64,000 bases of DNA from Alphaproteobacteria bacterium. Its GTDB lineage: Bacteria > Pseudomonadota > Alphaproteobacteria > Rickettsiales > UBA998. A program made the position numbers and the translations under genes. A model generated the notes under the pieces. The model did not search any database, was not told where the DNA came from, and worked only from the letters and a program-made list of their open reading frames with translations. Positions 9,861-19,238 of the stretch are shown one piece after another (positions within the stretch are counted from its first letter, which is position 1; the number at the start of each line of letters is the position of its first letter). The stretch covers positions 1 through 64,000 of the forward strand of contig RDXO01000018.1 of NCBI GenBank assembly GCA_004292675.1. The letters run 5' to 3'.

Positions 9861-11120
9861 TCAACGTCCTACTTTTAATATGTTTGCTTGTCGTACCATC
9901 GCGCATACTTGTGGATGACGTGGGAACGTTCCCGTCCATGCATGGCTGCCATGGGTGCTGCCATCGGGTTTCTTTTCTTCTTTATAGACAAAAATATCTT
10001 GCATCGTCACCACATCCCCCTCAATACCAATGACTTCAGTGATGCGGCTGACATGACGATGTCCGCTACCTGAGCGTTCCGCTTGGATAATGAAATGAAT
10101 TGCCGATGCCATTTGCTTGCGGATTGCGATGGTGGGCAAGCCTAACCCTGCCATGCCGATCATGTTTTCAATACGCGCTAAGCCGTCACGTGGCGTGTTG
10201 GCGTGAATGGTTGTGAGTGAACCATCATGCCCCGTATTCATCGCTTGAATCATGTCAAATGCTTCTGATCCACGCACCTCTCCCACAATAATACGTTCAG
10301 GGCGCATACGCAGGGCATTTTTCACAAGATCGCGGATGGTAACGATACGCTGACCTTTTTGTTCATGGGTGATGGATTCAAGGCGTACCACATGTGTGAT
10401 GGGAAGTTGTAATTCCGCAGAATCTTCGATGGTGACAACGCGCTCACGTTCACCAATATTTTTGCAAATAGCGTTAAGGAGGGTGGTTTTTCCTGAACCT
10501 GTGCCGCCAGAAATCACCATATTGGCACGCGCAGTACCACAACAACGCAAAAAGGCAGCCATTTCATCGCTGAGACCACCTGTTTTTGCCATAGATTCTA
10601 GTGTGTGCTTGCCACCACTAAATTTACGAATCGAGAGCGATACGCCGTCAATCGCAACAGGAGGAATGACGATATTGACCCGCGATCCATCGGGAAGGCG
10701 TGCATCCACTAAGGAATTTTCGCCATCCAAACGACGGCCACAATATTCAGCAATTTCAATCGCCATCTGCGCTAATTCTTCTTCTGATTCAAAAGCTAAT
10801 GGGGTAAGTTCCATCACGCCTTGACGTTCAACAAAGATTTGATTCGCGCCGTTGATGAGAATATCATTGATGGTGGGGTCTTGCAATAAGGGCGCAATGG
10901 CACGGTAATCAGGCATCTTTGGGATGTTCGTTGCAATGACATGGGCAATGTCTTCGTTGGAAATGGTAAGACTGGGTTGGTGTCCGTCCAAATTCAAGCA
11001 ACGCGTCTCAAGACGTGATGCAAGCTGTTCAAACATTGAAAGTGTGTGATATACATGATCCGTCACATCCTTGATGGCATCCATCAATTCATTTTGTGAC
11101 TGTTGCGCAAGTTCATTCAT
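9861..11120 (-). CDS. CpaF-type secretion/pilus ATPase, copy 2
   Basis: A 419-residue paralogue of the next gene downstream, with Walker [12 protein letters not shown] at about 202, IIVGEVRGSEAFD and TTIHANTPRDG. The N-terminal ~60 residues (MNELAQQSQNELMDAIKDVT) differ from copy 1, which suggests different partners or regulation. The ATG at 11120 follows AGAGGATT. A 120-bp double-hairpin repeat lies 25 bp upstream and could insulate this pair from rpoN, which is on the same strand. Confidence 0.88.
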   Translation of the reverse strand: MNELAQQSQNELMDAIKDVTDHVYHTLSMFEQLASRLETRCLNLDGHQPSLTISNEDIAHVIATNIPKMPDYRAIAPLLQDPTINDILINGANQIFVERQGVMELTPLAFESEEELAQMAIEIAEYCGRRLDGENSLVDARLPDGSRVNIVIPPVAIDGVSLSIRKFSGGKHTLESMAKTGGLSDEMAAFLRCCGTARANMVISGGTGSGKTTLLNAICKNIGERERVVTIEDSAELQLPITHVVRLESITHEQKGQRIVTIRDLVKNALRMRPERIIVGEVRGSEAFDMIQAMNTGHDGSLTTIHANTPRDGLARIENMIGMAGLGLPTIAIRKQMASAIHFIIQAERSGSGHRHVSRITEVIGIEGDVVTMQDIFVYKEEKKPDGSTHGSHAWTGTFPRHPQVCAMVRQANILKVGR

Positions 11121-11144
11121 AGTCAATCCTCTAAAGTTGCGTAA

Positions 11145-11264
11145 TATACCCATTTCACTTCAAGGGAGTTGAGTCCTTGTAAGTGAAATGAAGGGTAGTT
11201 CTTATTAAAGATACTCATCGTTTCCACATTTTGATACTACGCATCTTCATGTGCGATGAGTATA
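11145..11264 (+). repeat. 120-bp double-hairpin intergenic repeat, copy 1
   Basis: Two imperfect palindromes in a row. The first reads tataccc-atttcacttcaa through to agtgaaatgaagggta, the second runs from gatactcatcg to cgatgagtata. The same element recurs at 21317-21436 (direct) and 39520-39637 (inverted), with partial copies at 43511, 44779 and 50461. Here it fills the gap between rpoN and the cpaF-like pair. Confidence 0.85.
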
Positions 11265-11275
11265 AAGCAAAACTA

Positions 11276-12727
11276 TTAAAGTATTTCTAAGCAAAATACA
11301 TCCTTTTTTTTATTTTTTCTTCGTTCGATGGAAGAAGGAATGCCAAGATGCTGACGATATTTCACCACGGTACGCCGTGCCACATCGATGCCACGTTTAT
11401 TCAGCATATCAGTGATGGCATCATCGGAGAGAATTTTTTGATGCGATTCTGCATCGATGATGGTGCTAATCAGATGCATCACCGAGCGGTTGGAATAATC
11501 TTCACCGCCATTGCTATTATGCACATGGGCATTGAAAAAATATTTTAGTTCAAATGTACCGCGATCACACATAAGATATTTTTGCGTGGTGATACGACTC
11601 ACGGTACTTTCATGGCAGGATATTTTGGCGGCAATATCCTTGAGTGTCATCGGTTTGAGATATTTAATGCCATAGGCAAAAAAATCATGCTGTAGTTCGA
11701 TAATGGCTAGGGCTACACTTAATAAGGTGTGATTGCGTTGATGGATGGCTTTGACTAACCAATTCGCGTGCATCATATGTTCATTAATGGCTTTGAGTTC
11801 GCTGCGATCACGAATCTGAGAGCGCAAATGATTCGAATATTGCGTGTTGAGTGCGATTTTTGGCAATACCTCTTGATTGAGTTCCACACTCCATCCACCG
11901 TCTTTCATCGCCCGTACAATCAGTTCAGGGACAATACAATCTGTGATGTTGCTGGTATCATAGCCACTGGCAGGTTTGGGATTGCAACTTTTGAGTAGTT
12001 GGATAAGCTGCCCTAGTTCGGGCATATCCACGTTACAGGCGCGACATAATGCCTTCATGGATCGTTGCGCTAAGAGATCAAGATGATCAAGCAAGGCGCG
12101 CATTGGCTCGCTATAGAGATTACGTTCGATAAGTTGTAGGGTGAGGCATTCTTTTAAGGATCGTGCCGCAATGCCTGTCGGTTCACACTGTTGGATATAG
12201 ATGACGAGTTTATCGTGCAGCGTCGCGTCAATGCCAAAGAGCGTGGCGCGTGCCTCAGAATCATGGGGAAGATAACCCGCAGCATCCAGCATATCTACCA
12301 TCCATTCGGCTGCTTTTAATTCCCATCCGTGCAGATCACTCATGCGTAGTTGCTCCATGAGTGCGTCATGCAAGGAGCGTGTGGCAACGAGATGATCTTG
12401 CCCATCATAGGAGGAGCTATCATGCCCCGATGCAGGATCACGCCATGATTCAGCGTGGTCATCCGCCTCCGCTCCCCATAAATGCTCCCCTTCCATATCC
12501 AACGCTGTGGTTGGATCAGGAAGTTCAGAAGGGGCTTCGGTTACGCTGGGGCGATCATCGGAGAAACCCTCATCTTCACGGGTGAGGAGAGGATTTTTTT
12601 CCATCTCTTCATCAATGGCACGGTTCAAATCTACCGTAGAAAGTTGCAAGAGCTGAATGGACTGCCGCAACTGCGGTGTCATTGTCAAGCCTTGTCCGAT
12701 ACGTAGTTCTAAAGCTGCTTCTACCAT
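11276..12727 (-). CDS. rpoN: RNA polymerase sigma-54 factor RpoN
   Basis: The alternative sigma factor that directs RNA polymerase to -24/-12 promoters and needs an AAA+ activator. The 483 residues include the Gln- and Leu-rich region I (LGQ-like segment GQGLTMTPQLRQSIQLLQLS at residues 9-28), an acidic region II, the core-binding domain and, near the C-terminus, the RpoN box (ARRTVVKYRQ). The box is followed by a longer, basic tail than usual. The ATG at 12727 matches the family N-terminus but has a poor ribosome site. No enhancer-binding activator is found in the window. Confidence 0.95.
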   Translation of the reverse strand: MVEAALELRIGQGLTMTPQLRQSIQLLQLSTVDLNRAIDEEMEKNPLLTREDEGFSDDRPSVTEAPSELPDPTTALDMEGEHLWGAEADDHAESWRDPASGHDSSSYDGQDHLVATRSLHDALMEQLRMSDLHGWELKAAEWMVDMLDAAGYLPHDSEARATLFGIDATLHDKLVIYIQQCEPTGIAARSLKECLTLQLIERNLYSEPMRALLDHLDLLAQRSMKALCRACNVDMPELGQLIQLLKSCNPKPASGYDTSNITDCIVPELIVRAMKDGGWSVELNQEVLPKIALNTQYSNHLRSQIRDRSELKAINEHMMHANWLVKAIHQRNHTLLSVALAIIELQHDFFAYGIKYLKPMTLKDIAAKISCHESTVSRITTQKYLMCDRGTFELKYFFNAHVHNSNGGEDYSNRSVMHLISTIIDAESHQKILSDDAITDMLNKRGIDVARRTVVKYRQHLGIPSSIERRKNKKKDVFCLEIL

Positions 12728-12824
12728 AATCACATTATTTGCATAGTTGGTTGAATGCAAACAATGTGCCAAAATGTTTAAGAAACTATTAGCAAACCTA
12801 TCCTATAGAGCATTTTTTTGCTGG

Positions 12825-14423
12825 TTACGGTGCAGCAACATGTCGTAGTTCCCAACTAATGCCACTACGCTCTTCTGTGGCGCGCCATGCAATGCATAAT
12901 TGCAAGGTTTTTTGAGGCTTTCCCTGCACTCCGAGAAACACGCTTTCTTCAACGTGCAGGAAGGTAGCGGCACTGGTGGTGAATAACCATTCTTGTCCGC
13001 TTACTAAGGTGAGGAGGATACCATGTTCTTTGCGTGGTTGACACCGTACATCAGGATGCAAATGAAAACGCACCGCGACATCCAGCCCGTTTGTGGCAAG
13101 ATGCTCTGCCTGTGACCAGTGTAACATATCCTTGCCGCGCATCATACGCTCATGATGATAGACATCTAGTTGGCGTTCATGCGTCACACCATGCGCTAAG
13201 GGAAGAAGGAGTTGTAGGGTGGTATGGCTATCATGCGACTTAAGTGTTTGTGAAGCATTGTCGGGCGTGTGCTTATCCAATGCGTCATCTGTGCTGCTTA
13301 AAGCGGAAAAAGCCGAAGGTTGCTGCATGGCGTGTATCCATGAACTGCTTGTGCCAACATACGTACCACAATTCACGATCAGACGCTCTTTCGCTACCGA
13401 ATATTCGATTGATCCCACGCCCGCAGGTACATCCTGCTGTGTGCTTGGGAGAATACGCGCCAATAAGAGCGATTGATGCGCGCCATGAATGCGGGCATAG
13501 CCGCTTGATTCTGCCATATGCGCTTTAGGTAATGTGGACGTAGTATCAATACCCGCTTGCTGCAAACATTGTGCAATCAATGTTGGATCATCCATAAGAT
13601 TCTGTTGAAATAGTCCAAGTTTGCCGTCTCCATGGATAATCATGCGTAAAAAAGCACCCATACGCGCAATAGCCTGATCAAGCGGTTCAAAAGCAATCGA
13701 AATGGTTTCAAGCATCTCTTTCATTTCGATGAGGGTACGCAAAAACTGCACATGATGATGTGGACTGAGTGAAATATGTCCGCCATCGGGTAAAATATCG
13801 CGCTGAATAAGCATCTCAAGCCATCGCAATAAGGGCTGTAATAAGCCAAGCAGGGAAGGGAGTGCTGTGGCTGCCGCAAGCAAACCTTTGAGTGCATTGG
13901 GGCTTAATGCTTCGGGGGTAGCGCATCCTAATTGATAGAGCATCTGAATGTGGCGTAATAAGGCACGCTCATAACGCACAAAAAAAGTTCTGCTGCCACC
14001 GCGCAACACAAAGGCACGATAATAGAGCCAATGTGCCAAGCGTTCTCCTGCTACTTCAGGTTCCCATGCGCTGGGGTGAAGATTATCGTGTGGTGTGATT
14101 AAGGTGAAACCGTTGATGAATTCGCGTGCAAAAGAGCTGGCAATTTTTTCGCTATGGATCGCAACCACATCTTGCAACCATCCGAAAGAAAAAAACTCAC
14201 GATGCCAATCAACGCTGATCTCTGCAACATTCCATTGGATACGCCCTGCCATTTCAACAGTTTCACCGCAAAAGGTGAATTCACGTTTGATGATTTTTCG
14301 TCCGCGATTATGGGTCAACGCCCAAGCGGGGCGGTAGATTGGCTCATGGGTGAGTGCTTCCGCAAACCATGCTGCCCCAACTTGAAGCTGCAACCACCAT
14401 AATTTCCAACGCATTGTACCCAT
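12825..14423 (-). CDS. Heparinase II/III-family protein
   Basis: A 532-residue protein with the two-part family layout: an N-terminal alpha/alpha toroid (about 60-300, including EFINGFTLITPHDNLHPSAW) and a C-terminal beta-sandwich (about 330-520). The family consists of polysaccharide lyases, but the widespread alphaproteobacterial members near purH or rsmB have no proven substrate. No clear signal peptide is seen, only a hydrophobic, Trp-rich start (RWKLWWLQLQVGAAWF). The ATG at 14423 follows GAGG; a GTG at 14438 is the alternative. A long inverted repeat lies upstream. Confidence 0.75.
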   Translation of the reverse strand: MGTMRWKLWWLQLQVGAAWFAEALTHEPIYRPAWALTHNRGRKIIKREFTFCGETVEMAGRIQWNVAEISVDWHREFFSFGWLQDVVAIHSEKIASSFAREFINGFTLITPHDNLHPSAWEPEVAGERLAHWLYYRAFVLRGGSRTFFVRYERALLRHIQMLYQLGCATPEALSPNALKGLLAAATALPSLLGLLQPLLRWLEMLIQRDILPDGGHISLSPHHHVQFLRTLIEMKEMLETISIAFEPLDQAIARMGAFLRMIIHGDGKLGLFQQNLMDDPTLIAQCLQQAGIDTTSTLPKAHMAESSGYARIHGAHQSLLLARILPSTQQDVPAGVGSIEYSVAKERLIVNCGTYVGTSSSWIHAMQQPSAFSALSSTDDALDKHTPDNASQTLKSHDSHTTLQLLLPLAHGVTHERQLDVYHHERMMRGKDMLHWSQAEHLATNGLDVAVRFHLHPDVRCQPRKEHGILLTLVSGQEWLFTTSAATFLHVEESVFLGVQGKPQKTLQLCIAWRATEERSGISWELRHVAAP

Positions 14424-14459
14424 CAGTTTGTTCCTCACTCAGCACTATAAATCATAGTG

Positions 14460-14513
14460 TTATAGTCGTATGTGACATAAAAAATAAGTTATTTTTTTGT
14501 CAAACGACTATAA
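14460..14513. repeat. Long imperfect inverted repeat between usg and the heparinase-like gene
   Basis: Arms ttatagtcgtatgtgacata and tgtcaaacgactataa fold into a nearly 25-bp stem, interrupted by AT runs, with almost no loop. It sits downstream of the lpxB-usg run (minus strand), where it could act as a terminator. The 15-nt sequence tgtcaaacgactata recurs at 39701-39715, so it may be part of a dispersed element. Confidence 0.6.
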
Positions 14514-14558
14514 TGTACGGTGAGTTGAGGCTTTTTGCAAGCATCTTGAAGTTTCTCG

Positions 14559-14819
14559 CTATAATATGGTGCGCGTACTGTAACCACTGCCGCGAATATC
14601 AACGCATGAGCAAATCTTGATGGAGTGGACTTTACCATCCAAACTACGTTCCCAAAAGCCAAGGAATTTCTTTAGTTCGGGAAAATCAGGCGTAGCATCG
14701 AGGTCTTGCCACACATAGCATTGTAATAAACTCGGGTGATCTGGAAAGCGATAAAATATCTCCGCCGTTGTGAGGCGATAATCGAGCATAATCATGCGTT
14801 CAATATCTGTATTTCCCAT
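14559..14819 (-). CDS. usg: Usg family protein
   Basis: An 86-residue protein of the Usg family, a conserved alphaproteobacterial group of unknown biochemical function first noted near tryptophan genes. The family signature is plain: YRLTTAEIFYRFPDHPSLLQ, then WQDLDATPDFPELKKFLGFW and a final basic strand. The start is taken at the ATG at 14819 because homology begins soon after. Upstream codons would overlap lpxB but do not resemble the family. It is the last gene of the lpx run, 41 bp after lpxB. Confidence 0.8.
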   Translation of the reverse strand: MGNTDIERMIMLDYRLTTAEIFYRFPDHPSLLQCYVWQDLDATPDFPELKKFLGFWERSLDGKVHSIKICSCVDIRGSGYSTRTIL

Positions 14820-14860
14820 AGTTCTACCATAGCACAAAAAATGCTTATGCGCAACGTTTT

Positions 14861-16006
14861 TTATGCAAGATACGGCAAAATACATTGCGCTGCTGCATCA
14901 CTGGCAAGAATTCCCTGAGGATTGCGTAATTGATGCAACGCTGTGATGGCGCGATCCGCTTGTTCTTGTCGTGCTTGCGGATGTTTGAGCAATGCGTGCA
15001 TCGCGTTGGCAAGGTGTGTGGGATTGCATTGTTCTTGAATTAGTTCGGGAATCACATAGGCGCGTGCCATGATGTTGATTAAGTTCACATACGGGATGCG
15101 AATAAGGTGTCGTACCATATAGGCGGTGAGAGGATGCACATGATAGGCTGCTACCATCGGTACGCCATAGGTGGCAATCTCTAGGGTAACTGTCCCTGTT
15201 TTGGTAAGGGCAAGATGGGTAGTGCGCATTACTTCTACGCGTTCCTCTTCATGTTGCACAAGGCGTACAGGGCAACAAAAATCAGATACATCAATCACAT
15301 CTGCCACCATTGGATGCACAATCATGGAGACGTGCATATCAGGATAATGATTGCTTAATTGCGTGATGCTATCACGAAAAATGGGCAATAAATGTTGGAT
15401 TTCACCACGTCTACTTCCTGGGAATACGGCAAGATGCAAGGGCGTTCCTAAGGCAAGGGGTAGAATTGGGGCGCAATCATTGCCTAATTGATCCACCACA
15501 GGATGCCCCACAAAAGTGGTTTTTAAGCCATACACTTCAAAATAACGAGGTTCAAACGGCAAAAGGGTGAGCAAATGATCACATAATTCCGCCGTGCGTT
15601 TGGCACGCTCTTGTTTATACGCCCATACGGTTGGTGCGACATAATGAATGCAGGGAATGGTCGTACCAAAATAGCGACGCACCCATTCAAGTACACGAAA
15701 ATTAAACCCCGGAGAATCAATGGTGATGATGAGATCAGGTGGATTCATGGTAAGCGCATCGCATGTTTCTTTAATGCGACACAGCACACGCCATGCATGG
15801 GGGAGGACTTCTACAAACCCCATCAGAGCAATATCACGCATTGGAAAGAGCGACATCAGTCCTTGTTCTTCCATCTTCACGCCGCCAATGCCGACAAACT
15901 CAAGGCGATCACCAGTGAAATAGCGCAATGAATCCATTAAGCGTGCGCCGAGTACATCACCCGATGCTTCACCTGCAATGATAAAGACGCGTTGTTTCTT
16001 CTTCAT
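14861..16006 (-). CDS. lpxB: Lipid-A-disaccharide synthase LpxB
   Basis: A peripheral inner-membrane GT-B glycosyltransferase that joins UDP-2,3-diacylglucosamine and lipid X to give the lipid A disaccharide. Length is 381 residues, normal. The N-terminal signature is VFIIAGEASGDVLGARLM, the active-site region HYVAPTVWAYKQERAKR lies at about 142, and the nucleotide-binding TKTGTVTLE at about 275. Its ATG overlaps the lpxI stop codon by 4 bp (ATGA), so the two are coupled. Confidence 0.97.
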   Translation of the reverse strand: MKKKQRVFIIAGEASGDVLGARLMDSLRYFTGDRLEFVGIGGVKMEEQGLMSLFPMRDIALMGFVEVLPHAWRVLCRIKETCDALTMNPPDLIITIDSPGFNFRVLEWVRRYFGTTIPCIHYVAPTVWAYKQERAKRTAELCDHLLTLLPFEPRYFEVYGLKTTFVGHPVVDQLGNDCAPILPLALGTPLHLAVFPGSRRGEIQHLLPIFRDSITQLSNHYPDMHVSMIVHPMVADVIDVSDFCCPVRLVQHEEERVEVMRTTHLALTKTGTVTLEIATYGVPMVAAYHVHPLTAYMVRHLIRIPYVNLINIMARAYVIPELIQEQCNPTHLANAMHALLKHPQARQEQADRAITALHQLRNPQGILASDAAAQCILPYLA

Positions 16007-16833
16007 GCGCCCACCATCATGCCTTCAATAAAGAGACTATAGTCATTAGCGCGGGCAATCATCTCGGTTTTGTCAATCATCACGCCTTTATGGGCAGCAA
16101 GCATCATTCCCGCATAACCCCCATGATGCAAGGCTTCCACCGTTTCTAACCCCACGGCAGGCATATCTACCTGTTCGGATTGCCCTTGTTTGGGGAGTTT
16201 CACTAAGACTGCGCCGTGTGCATGGGGATAATGGGCGCAACGCTGCAACAAGGCTGCTGTGCCTTCCACTGCCTCAATGCCTAACACATGCCCGTGCGAT
16301 ACTATGATTGCTTGCCCTAAATCATAGGGGGATAAGGTCATGAGGATGTCATAGCCCCGCTTAGCATCGTTGCGTGCTTGTGCGCTTGGGTGGGTATGCG
16401 TCATCACCCCTAAATCTGCGGTGAGTGTATCCGTCACATCAGCAATGCGTAACATGCGAAATCCCTGTTCTTCAAAAAATGCAACAATACGTGATAATAA
16501 GGCATCATCACCCGCGATTAATGATCCGCCTATGCGTTTAAGTAAGGCGCGTCCCATACTATCAGGCATGAGTGAGGGAAGCGATGGGCGCGTGACCCCA
16601 CCTGCCATGACAATATCTGAAATGCCCTCCGCACGTAAGGCATCCATCGCTTGCCCTACCGCGCCTATGCGACACCATAAATGCTTTTGCCCTTCCACCA
16701 ATGCTGTGGGAGTTTGCCCTTTGATCGCAATAATAAAGACATCACGCCCTTGGCTGGAACATGCACGAAGAATACGTTGCGGTAAATCCCCTGTGCCTGC
16801 AATCATTCCAATGGGAGCGATGTTTGATGCCAT
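16003..16833 (-). CDS. lpxI: UDP-2,3-diacylglucosamine diphosphatase LpxI
   Basis: Hydrolyses UDP-2,3-diacylglucosamine to lipid X, doing the job that LpxH does in gammaproteobacteria. Length is 276 residues, normal. The N-terminal Rossmann-like domain starts with IGMIAGTGDLPQRI and the C-terminal catalytic domain includes GCDILM-like and VEGTAALLQRC segments. Its place between lpxA and lpxB is the standard alphaproteobacterial arrangement. The gap to lpxA is 3 bp. Confidence 0.94.
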   Translation of the reverse strand: MASNIAPIGMIAGTGDLPQRILRACSSQGRDVFIIAIKGQTPTALVEGQKHLWCRIGAVGQAMDALRAEGISDIVMAGGVTRPSLPSLMPDSMGRALLKRIGGSLIAGDDALLSRIVAFFEEQGFRMLRIADVTDTLTADLGVMTHTHPSAQARNDAKRGYDILMTLSPYDLGQAIIVSHGHVLGIEAVEGTAALLQRCAHYPHAHGAVLVKLPKQGQSEQVDMPAVGLETVEALHHGGYAGMMLAAHKGVMIDKTEMIARANDYSLFIEGMMVGA

Positions 16834-16836
16834 AGC

Positions 16837-17667
16837 TTATGCTGCATCCTCAGGGCTGGGATGATCCTGCTTGGGTACGCATAGTGAGCGTTTGCTGCCC
16901 ATACGGATGAAGTCGAGAACCTCGCGTAACACCGCATCATGCTGTGAGGATTGTGTCATATGTTCAGCACGCTGCTGCAATGATCCTTCCGCTTCACCAT
17001 GAAAGAGCGCACGATAGAGGGCGCGCATTTCATGGATAGTTTCACGGGTGAAGCCACCGCGCTTTAAGCCAACCAAGTTTAACCCTGAGAGATGCGCCCG
17101 TTCGCCCATCACTGAACCAAACGGAATGACATCATGTTCAACGCCTGACATACCGCCAATCATGGCATAATGCCCAATACGAACAAATTGATGTACGGCA
17201 GCGAGACCACCAATCACCGCATAATCACCCACACTCACATGCCCTGCTAGGGTAGCATTATTCGCCATAATCACATGATTGCCAATCGCGCAATCATGCG
17301 CCACATGCACACCTACCATATATAAGCCATGATTACCAACACGGGTAATACCGCCACCGCCTTCTGTCCCGATATTCATCGTGACATGTTCACGGATGGT
17401 ATTATGCGCTCCGATGACCAAAGTTGCAGGTTCACCGCGATATTTCAAATCTTGTGGTGCAGTGCCAAGGGAGGTGAAGGGATAGACGATAGTCTGCGTA
17501 CCAATGGTGGTATGCCCATCAACAAAGACATGCGCCATCAGTTTCACACCATCATGCAAAGTGACATGCTCACCCACAATAGAATATGCACCTATCGATA
17601 CATTCGTACCTAATTGTGCGTTAGGGTGAATAATCGCCGTTGGGTGAATGGAAGGTTCGTGATTCAT
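16837..17667 (-). CDS. lpxA: UDP-N-acetylglucosamine acyltransferase LpxA
   Basis: The first enzyme of lipid A synthesis, a trimeric cytoplasmic acyltransferase that transfers a 3-hydroxyacyl chain from ACP to UDP-GlcNAc. Residues 1-190 carry hexapeptide repeats (IHPTAIIHPNAQLG and so on) that form the left-handed beta-helix. The catalytic His lies in GVHVAHDCAIG at about 120. The C-terminal helical region ends in a slightly extended polar tail (to 276 residues against about 262 in E. coli). The start overlaps the fabZ stop by 4 bp. Confidence 0.96.
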   Translation of the reverse strand: MNHEPSIHPTAIIHPNAQLGTNVSIGAYSIVGEHVTLHDGVKLMAHVFVDGHTTIGTQTIVYPFTSLGTAPQDLKYRGEPATLVIGAHNTIREHVTMNIGTEGGGGITRVGNHGLYMVGVHVAHDCAIGNHVIMANNATLAGHVSVGDYAVIGGLAAVHQFVRIGHYAMIGGMSGVEHDVIPFGSVMGERAHLSGLNLVGLKRGGFTRETIHEMRALYRALFHGEAEGSLQQRAEHMTQSSQHDAVLREVLDFIRMGSKRSLCVPKQDHPSPEDAA

Positions 17668-18176
17668 GAGGAGGCATCCATATGAGGTTTATCAACAATC
17701 ATGGCAGAAAATTCTGCCTCCGCTACTTTCGCGCCTTCCACATAACAATCGCCGATGAATTTCCAAACATTGCCACGCGAACGTACCACACGCACATAGA
17801 CGCGCAACTGATCCCCCGGCACAACCAATTTACGAAAACGTGCCGAATCAACCGTCATGAAATAGACCAATTTGCCTTCTGCTTCTTTTCCTAGGGTATA
17901 GACGACTAAAACGCCTGCTGTTTGCGCCATGGCTTCAATAATCAACACACCCGGAAACACCGCTTGATCAGGAAAATGCCCTGCAAAACATGGCTCACCT
18001 GCACTGACATTCTTAATGCCGAGTGCTGAGATATTGCTTTGCAGATTCACGACCTTATCGACCATGAGAAAAGGAAAACGGTGCGGAATCATATCTTTGA
18101 CGCGCTCATGCCCGACATTATCAAGGCTTGTATCAATGATCCATGGCGTGCTTTCTGGTGCGGTTGTTTCTGTCAT
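17664..18176 (-). CDS. fabZ: 3-hydroxyacyl-ACP dehydratase FabZ
   Basis: A hot-dog fold dehydratase of type II fatty acid synthesis. The catalytic His is in GHFPDQAVFPGVLIIEAMAQ (about residue 67) with the Glu further along the same segment. HRFPFLMVDKV lies at about 32. The N-terminus is about 15 residues longer than in E. coli (170 against 151). It competes with LpxA and LpxD for hydroxyacyl-ACP, which explains its fixed position between them. Confidence 0.96.
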   Translation of the reverse strand: MTETTAPESTPWIIDTSLDNVGHERVKDMIPHRFPFLMVDKVVNLQSNISALGIKNVSAGEPCFAGHFPDQAVFPGVLIIEAMAQTAGVLVVYTLGKEAEGKLVYFMTVDSARFRKLVVPGDQLRVYVRVVRSRGNVWKFIGDCYVEGAKVAEAEFSAMIVDKPHMDASS

Positions 18177-18187
18177 AGTGCCTCATC

Positions 18188-19213
18188 TTATGATGATCGT
18201 TTAGGATGAATAAGTTGCGCGAGTTTCACGCTTTGGCGATGCCAATCCTTGATGGGGACGGCAGGGCATCCACCATAGGCTTTGCCACCTTCTAAATCAT
18301 AGGTGACACCGCCCTGACCTGCAATCTGTGCACCCGCCCCGATACGCACATGCCCAGCAACGCCGACTTGTCCGCCGAGTACGCACCCATCTTCCAGTAC
18401 GCTGCTACCTGCAACCCCTGCCTGCCCAACAATCACACAGCCACGACCAAGGCGAACATTATGGGCAATCTGCACGAGATTATCAATTTTTGTACCTGCT
18501 CCGATGATGGTATCTGAATTAGCACCACGATCAATGCAGGTGTTCGATCCAATCTCAACGCCATCTTCTATCAAGACGCGCCCAAGTTGCGGTACAGGAA
18601 TATGCCCACCACGCGACAAGGCAAAGCCAAAACCATCTTGCCCAACCTGCACGCCACGATGCATCACTACGCCACGCCCGATAAGCGCATGAGAAATGCT
18701 GCATAATGCCCCAATATGGCAACCATCACCAAGCATCACGCCGTGGCTTATCACGCTGTTCGCGCCAATAATGCAGCCATTGCCGATTTCCACATGTGCC
18801 TCAATCACGACCCCTGCACCAATGGTGCAATCCGAGCCGATACGCGCTGTCGGATCAATGATGGCGGAAGGATGGTGATCATGGCGTGCGGTTGGGGAAG
18901 GATAAAATAGTTGGGCAATGCGGGCATAGCCACGATAGGGATCGTCGGTGAGGAGTAGTCGCATCCCGTGCGGTGCGTGTGCTTGTGCGGAGGGGCGTAT
19001 GATGCACGCCCCTGCTTGGCTTGTCTTGAAAGCATGAAGAAATTTGCGATTATCGAAGAACGCAAGATCAGTGATTTCAGCGCGATCAAGTGGGGCGACA
19101 TCATGCACCACATATCCCGCATCATCCGCACATGCGAGGGTTGCTCCGATATGGTGCGCAAGATCTGCAAGAATCTTGGCATCTGTACGATGAAAAAAAC
19201 GAGGATCAGCCAT
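18188..19213 (-). CDS. lpxD: UDP-3-O-acylglucosamine N-acyltransferase LpxD
   Basis: The third acylation-pathway enzyme, adding the N-linked hydroxyacyl chain to UDP-3-O-acylglucosamine. The 341 residues comprise an N-terminal uridine-binding domain (about 1-100) and a hexapeptide-repeat beta-helix (about 105-310). The catalytic His is in the LVQIAHNVRLG segment at about 240. The ATG at 19213 is preferred over an adjacent TTG. It follows ompH by 25 bp. Confidence 0.95.
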   Translation of the reverse strand: MADPRFFHRTDAKILADLAHHIGATLACADDAGYVVHDVAPLDRAEITDLAFFDNRKFLHAFKTSQAGACIIRPSAQAHAPHGMRLLLTDDPYRGYARIAQLFYPSPTARHDHHPSAIIDPTARIGSDCTIGAGVVIEAHVEIGNGCIIGANSVISHGVMLGDGCHIGALCSISHALIGRGVVMHRGVQVGQDGFGFALSRGGHIPVPQLGRVLIEDGVEIGSNTCIDRGANSDTIIGAGTKIDNLVQIAHNVRLGRGCVIVGQAGVAGSSVLEDGCVLGGQVGVAGHVRIGAGAQIAGQGGVTYDLEGGKAYGGCPAVPIKDWHRQSVKLAQLIHPKRSS

Positions 19214-19238
19214 CAATTATTCGTTCCAACTTGCTTGC

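Noticed and set aside
16370-16864. 164-codon frame opposite lpxI
   Set aside because: Fully inside a well-supported gene and with poor codon pattern.
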